A stretch of DNA of 8,495 bases from Shewanella sp. (GTDB taxonomy: Bacteria > Pseudomonadota > Gammaproteobacteria > Enterobacterales > Shewanellaceae): positions 1-8,495 of the forward strand of contig SDWK01000770.1 in the NCBI GenBank assembly GCA_004195335.1, given 5' to 3'. Each line of letters begins with the position of its first letter. The first letter of the stretch is position 1. The notes beneath the pieces were generated by a model. The model did not search any database. It had not been told where the DNA came from and saw only the letters and a list, made by a program, of their open reading frames with translations. Positions 6,392 through 8,495 of this stretch are shown here, in pieces. The position numbers and the translations under genes are program-made.

Positions 6392-6512
6392 CATCTGCCC
6401 CATAGGGCCTGTGATATTCCTGATATCACTCAGGCATTTCCCACATCCGTGTGGGTCAGATGGGAAATGTCTTTGAAGTGTAGAGAACACTTAAGACCAT
6501 GGGGGGCAGATG
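6392..6512 (+). ncRNA. Candidate structured RNA: compact four-way junction
   Basis: A closing stem pairs CATCTGCCCC (6392-6401) with GGGGCAGATG (6503-6512), ten continuous pairs, plus AT/AT after a GG bulge. It encloses three hairpins with very few unpaired bases between them. The first is 6407-6435: GTGATAT and ATATCAC around TCCTG, extended by GCCT/AGGC. The second is 6435-6469: CCCACA and TGTGGG around TCCG, with CATTT/AAATG outside. The third is 6471-6495: AAGTGT and ACACTT around AGAGA, with CTT/AAG outside. The second hairpin has a competing fold, CATTTCCCA with TGGGAAATG. No promoter was identified, and transcription is unproven. Confidence 0.45.
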
Positions 6513-6535
6513 TAGTTATCTCTGTTCACCGGGGT

Positions 6536-6603
6536 CAGATGTTCCCGAGATCTGTTGCACATTTTCACAGTCCTTTGCGGTCAGAGCGATGGAAGGGGTT
6601 TGT
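6536..6603. repeat. 68-bp direct repeat, copy 2
   Basis: Second copy of the 6284-6351 block. Three of the six differences fall in the TCCAT hairpin: the loop begins CCC instead of CCA and the stem is cut to CAGAT/ATCTG. The downstream TTGC/GCGA hairpin with loop GGTCAGA is unchanged. Confidence 0.8.
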
Positions 6604-6761
6604 AGCCAAAATACGCATACTGAGCCAAACTCTTCTCATCGTGTGCCCATTTTAAATAGGGTATTGCCTATAAAGAGGTATTTAAAATCAGCCGGATAGG
6701 CTATTTTTAATATGAAGATCACAGAAATTAGATTCCCGGAGCTTATCAATTGTTATGGGGG
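6604..6761. other. AT-rich spacer with inverted repeat and weak terminator-like hairpin
   Basis: A perfect 10-bp inverted repeat, ATTTTAAATA (6649-6658) and TATTTAAAAT (6679-6688), is followed by a small stem AGCC (6690-6693)/GGCT (6699-6702) and then ATTTTT. A longer alternative pairs GCCTAT (6666-6671) with ATAGGC (6696-6701). This could end a transcript coming from the repeat array. No gene is visible. Confidence 0.35.
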
Positions 6762-6791
6762 TTGTGTACCGATAAACTAAGGCAAAATAAT
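6762..6791 (+). promoter_or_regulatory. Candidate nnrS promoter
   Basis: TTGTGT (6762-6767) and AATAAT (6786-6791) are spaced 18 bp apart, a moderate sigma-70 match about 80 bp before the nnrS start. A possible NsrR site lies directly downstream of the -10 box. Confidence 0.3.
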
Positions 6792-6792
6792 A

Positions 6793-6815
6793 AAGTGACA
6801 TTTGATATGCTTGTT
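6793..6815 (+). promoter_or_regulatory. Weak NsrR-like operator
   Basis: A 23-bp segment with half-sites AAGTGACATTT and ATATGCTTGTT around a central G. Compared from memory with the enteric NsrR pattern (AAGATGCATTT, one base, mirror half), each half matches at 8 of 11 positions. Its place at the expected transcription start suits a repressor. Confidence 0.3.
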
Positions 6816-6868
6816 TTGTCCTTTGTTTTGTCATTTTTGCACACGATTGAGAGCAGGAGCCTGCCAGC

Positions 6869-8080
6869 ATGTTGAATATCGATGATCCCGCCGCGACAGA
6901 GAAGACGCCGGCAATATGGCGATTGGGTTTCCGTCCCTTCTTTCTCGGTGGCGCCTCCATTGCGATGCTTTATATTCCGTTATGGCTGGTGACCTGGTTT
7001 CTACCTCAATATAGCCTGTTTCAAAGTGAGTTCTGGGTGAAGGTTGTACCGTTATGGTGGCACCCCCACGAGATGTTGTTTGGCTTCGCGTTAGCTATTG
7101 TGTGTGGCTTTCTGTTGACCTCGGTACAGACTTGGACCAATCAACCCGGCATGAAGGGCTGGCCGTTGGCCGTCACCTTTGGTTGCTGGTTGTCTGCCCG
7201 ACTGTTACTGCTCGCACCTTTTGAGATCCCGCTATGGCTACCGGCCCTGTTTGAATCTCTTTTCCTTGGGTTAACTGCCATCAAACTTTGGCGCTGCATC
7301 TATAAAGTTAAGCAGTGGCACAATATCGGCTTTCCTATCATGTTGGCGTTGGCATTAGGCATTAACCTTCTCAGTTATTACGCACTCAGCGAGCGTAATT
7401 TCACCTTAAGTAATCATATTTGGCAGGCCATGCTGTGGTGGTTAGGTTTGATAATTACCATCGTAGGTGGTCGGGTGATCCCATTTTTTACCGCGATCAA
7501 GGTAAAGCAAACGAAACCGACCCCCATTGCTATCATTGAACGCTCTGTGATTGTGGTGATGGCGTTGTTGGTGGTGCAGGCTATTACTAAAGTGATGCCT
7601 TCGACGCTTGAGCAGGCACTATTAATTGCCGCAGGTGTCCTTCACCTCGTGCGTTGGTTACGCTGGTTCCCCCACAAGACCCTGAAAGAACCTATGTTGT
7701 GGTCGTTGCATATTGCGTATCTATTTTTACCGATAACCCTGCTCGCGCTTGCTTGGAATGTAAACGATCTCAATGCCTACCGTCACCTGTTGCATCTGTT
7801 TGCCATAGGAACGCTTGCCGGGATCTGCCTGTCTATGATCTCTCGCGTATCACTGGGGCATACCAGCCGCAATATTTATGAAGGGCCTAATATGGCTATC
7901 GCCTTTATCTGCCTGCCTATCGCGGCAATATTTAGGGCCGTGATCCCCCTGTTTCTGCCTGAGCAGTCACAGCTGTGGTTATGGTTGGCAGGGTCTTTCT
8001 GGTCGGTGGCTTTTGGGATGTTTGTTTGGAATTACGCGGCTATTTTGTGTCGACCACGAGTAGATGGTCGTCCGGGATGA
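6869..8080 (+). CDS. nnrS: NnrS family protein (haem-copper membrane protein, nitric oxide stress)
   Basis: Polytopic inner-membrane protein of the NnrS family, haem- and copper-containing proteins linked to relief of nitrosative stress. The biochemical reaction is not settled. It is 403 residues, typical for the family, with about 12 hydrophobic segments. Signature motifs are GFRPFFL at 20-26, WWHPHEMLFGF at 63-73 with likely metal-ligand histidines 65 and 67, GGRVIPFFT at 200-208, HLLHLFAIGTLAG at 306-318 and MISRVSLGHTSR at 323-334. The ATG at 6869 follows AGGAG (6855-6859) with 9-nt spacing. A small palindrome, GCAG/CTGC (6853-6864), overlaps this ribosome site. No partner NO-detoxification gene (norB, hcp, ytfE) is in the window. 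Regulation by NsrR is possible from the site at 6793-6815. Confidence 0.92.
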   Translation: MLNIDDPAATEKTPAIWRLGFRPFFLGGASIAMLYIPLWLVTWFLPQYSLFQSEFWVKVVPLWWHPHEMLFGFALAIVCGFLLTSVQTWTNQPGMKGWPLAVTFGCWLSARLLLLAPFEIPLWLPALFESLFLGLTAIKLWRCIYKVKQWHNIGFPIMLALALGINLLSYYALSERNFTLSNHIWQAMLWWLGLIITIVGGRVIPFFTAIKVKQTKPTPIAIIERSVIVVMALLVVQAITKVMPSTLEQALLIAAGVLHLVRWLRWFPHKTLKEPMLWSLHIAYLFLPITLLALAWNVNDLNAYRHLLHLFAIGTLAGICLSMISRVSLGHTSRNIYEGPNMAIAFICLPIAAIFRAVIPLFLPEQSQLWLWLAGSFWSVAFGMFVWNYAAILCRPRVDGRPG

Positions 8081-8153
8081 TGGCTCATTGTATACGCTGA
8101 ACCCTTGATTGATGGCTGATGCCTTGTGACAGAAGGTTTATCTGTTTTACCTA

Positions 8154-8417
8154 ATACCCAAACGACCTCGAAATGCAGGATTCAGCATGTCGAGAAGTGA
8201 CAGAGTTCAAGACATGAAATAGCTGGACTAGTTATTCTAATTCAATATTTCATAACGCAGAAACATGTTGCTTCTCGCCTTGCCCTTCGGGAGTTTTCGT
8301 AGAGTATCAGCACTGCGTTAGTGATATTGAAAAGGGACTACCATTCTCTTCAATCACTGCCTTGTTCTGCTATCCTACGGGAGCTCTGAAACGAGCATTC
8401 TGAAGTGGCTTGGGTAT
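8154..8417. mobile_element. MITE-like non-autonomous element with terminal inverted repeats
   Basis: A 264-bp segment bounded by imperfect 32-bp inverted repeats (8154-8185 and 8386-8417), identical at 24 of 32 positions and starting ATACCCAA. Inside, TTCAATAT (8241-8248) and TAACGCAG (8253-8260) pair with CTGCGTTA (8313-8320) and ATATTGAA (8324-8331). Further out, CGAGAAG (8191-8197) is complementary to CTTCTCG (8271-8277). There is no coding capacity and no clear target-site duplication. Elements ending in a TACCCAA.../...TTGGGTA pair recur in Shewanella and Vibrio as I remember them. The flanks 8081-8153 and 8418-8495 hold nothing I can identify. Confidence 0.65.
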
Positions 8418-8495
8418 ACAACATTGGATTTTAAATGATCTCTATACAAAAAAATAAAACTAAGGCGCTATCGTTTCTGAGCCTATGTGTATCCC

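Larger units (their letters stand above)
6197..6603. repeat. Modular array of palindromic repeats
   Basis: About 400 bp with no credible gene, made of repeated modules and hairpins. Direct repeats: 6197-6230 and 6248-6280 (34 and 33 bp, both ending CCCGCTCGCAGGG); an exact 22-bp repeat at 6234-6255 and 6334-6355; and a 68-bp block at 6284-6351 and 6536-6603. Hairpins lie at 6199-6212, 6214-6233, 6280-6308, 6357-6383 and throughout 6392-6512. GGTCAGA occurs four times (6327, 6454, 6533, 6579). Open frames on both strands here simply translate the repeats. Interspersed repeats of this look occur in Shewanella genomes as I recall them; I could not check this. The role may be a structured RNA, a BIME-like DNA element, or a non-autonomous mobile repeat. 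Confidence 0.75.

Noticed and set aside
6112..6476. Open frames of 72-105 codons on both strands across the repeat array
   Set aside because: They translate hairpins and direct repeats, overlap on opposite strands, lack ribosome sites and show no family features. They are by-products of the repeats.
6197..6603. CRISPR array
   Set aside because: Repeat units differ in length and spacing, there are no regular 25-40-bp spacers, and no cas genes are present.
6449..6699. Two overlapping plus-strand frames of 66-68 codons
   Set aside because: They cover the second 68-bp repeat in two different frames, with no ribosome site or recognisable domain.
8241..8331. Integron attC-like site around TAACGCAG and CTGCGTTA
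   Set aside because: The conserved GTTRRRY/RYYYAAC core boxes do not fit, and no integron integrase or cassette is nearby. The pairing is better explained as the inner arm of the MITE-like element.

Overview
The window looks like chromosomal DNA of a marine gammaproteobacterium, most likely a Shewanella. The evidence is recognition of protein families and repeat style from memory, not a database search. The proteins resemble enteric and Shewanella homologues (PpiB, PldA, PpnP, a YeeA-like FUSC protein, NnrS). The spacers are AT-rich, and two intergenic stretches carry repeats of a kind I associate with Shewanella and Vibrio.

Layout. 1-218: leader, no secure gene. 219-713 (+): ppiB, a cytoplasmic peptidyl-prolyl isomerase, convergent with pldA (861-1754, -), the outer-membrane phospholipase A. 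A hairpin and a small 15-bp tandem repeat lie between them. ppnP (2135-2416, +), a small nucleoside phosphorylase, converges on an EamA-family exporter (2487-3383, -) across a strong hairpin. The exporter is divergent from a MarR-family regulator (3566-4051, +), and two near-identical palindromes in the shared promoter region are the likely operators. A YeeA-like FUSC membrane protein (4280-5344, +) follows. A small heat-shock protein (5613-6074, +) has a structured leader and a good intrinsic terminator (6176-6198).

The most unusual part is 6197-6603. It has no convincing gene but holds a dense array of repeats and hairpins. Several stems of different sequence carry the same TCCAT loop, a 68-bp block is duplicated, and a compact predicted four-way junction (6392-6512) sits between the duplicates. 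This looks like a structured RNA or a modular palindromic repeat element. nnrS (6869-8080, +) follows, with a plausible promoter and a weak NsrR-like site. A 264-bp MITE-like element (8154-8417) lies near the right end.

The genes are mostly independent housekeeping, envelope and stress functions. The clear regulatory pair is MarR with EamA. PldA, Hsp20 and NnrS belong to envelope, heat and nitric-oxide stress themes, but nothing in the sequence shows that they are co-regulated.
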